Of a DNA stretch of 63,691 nucleotides, positions 63,632 to 63,691 are shown one piece after another. The position numbers and the translations under genes were made by a program. Under the pieces are notes generated by a model. The model worked only from the letters and a program-made list of their open reading frames with translations, searched no databases and was not told the origin of the DNA. The DNA is from an uncultured Bacteroidales bacterium (GTDB taxonomy: Bacteria; Bacteroidota; Bacteroidia; Bacteroidales; FEN-979). Within the stretch, counting starts at the first letter, position 1; the number at the start of each line of letters is the position of its first letter. The stretch covers positions 1 through 63,691 of the forward strand of contig CAIYJU010000013.1 in assembly GCA_903926565.1 (NCBI GenBank). The letters are read 5' to 3'.

Positions 63632-63691
63632 AAGACAATCCTGTTTTTCATATTCACCTTCACTAAGTTTTGACCTTATTTTCTGTCCTGA

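Noticed and set aside
1..63691. tRNA, rRNA or prophage genes
   Set aside because: All gaps were read. None shows a cloverleaf with CCA-end features, rRNA-like sequence, or integrase, terminase or capsid genes.

Overview
The window reads as chromosomal DNA of a member of the Bacteroidota, most likely an uncultured Bacteroidales-type organism; I cannot name a genus. The evidence is a SusC/SusD pair, a thermolysin-like protease with a type IX secretion C-terminal domain, DUF4296 and DUF5686 family proteins, a sphingolipid gene set, many outer-membrane beta-barrels, and repeated matches to the Bacteroidota -7 promoter element TAnnTTTG placed mostly 17-75 nt before start codons. Shine-Dalgarno sequences are largely absent. 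I see no rRNA, tRNA, CRISPR array, transposase or phage gene.

Layout. 0-10.5 kb (+ strand): an LptF/LptG-type lipopolysaccharide export permease, two glycosyltransferases, the ABC-F translation factor EttA, a WbuC-like cupin, histidyl-tRNA synthetase, a histidine ammonia-lyase-like MIO enzyme with an unusual Ala-Cys-Gly triad, and a tandem pair of small membrane proteins. 10.5-18 kb: envelope proteins, including the SusC/SusD pair and two exported beta-barrel candidates. 18-25 kb (- strand): serine palmitoyltransferase, two GNAT-fold paralogues and an NAD-dependent epimerase/reductase that together look like a ceramide/sphingolipid pathway, preceded by the indolepyruvate:ferredoxin oxidoreductase genes iorA and iorB. 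25-28 kb: a TonB-dependent receptor and small lipoproteins. 28-31 kb (- strand): RecQ, an OmpH-like protein and a DUF4296 lipoprotein as one operon. 31-46 kb: KdsD, a DUF5686 protein, LptB, PssA, a porin-like barrel, QueA, TatA, a beta-lactamase-like serine hydrolase, an acyl-CoA synthetase and the M4 protease. 46-50.7 kb: an RlmI-like methyltransferase, a LegB-type 4,6-dehydratase and a Wzi-like protein. 50.8-63.7 kb (- strand): a dense, mostly overlapping surface-polysaccharide operon. In transcription order it encodes a flippase, two glycosyltransferases, an O-acyltransferase, another glycosyltransferase, an epimerase, a glycosyltransferase, a methyltransferase, a glycosyltransferase, a second epimerase, an exosortase-family membrane protein and a WecA/MraY-type initiating transferase.

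The genes centre on building the cell envelope: LPS core sugar and export (KdsD, LptB, LptF/G), membrane lipids (PssA, sphingolipid set, acyl-CoA ligase), a polysaccharide locus and outer-membrane transport. Intergenic gaps carry several unrelated inverted-repeat families, the clearest being a 175-bp element with 39-bp perfect inverted ends that splits the sphingolipid locus. The points most worth a second look are that locus and its inserted element, the Ala-Cys-Gly triad of the ammonia-lyase, an exosortase with His where the family Arg is expected, a tandem palindrome upstream of susC, and a hairpin that includes the queA start codon.
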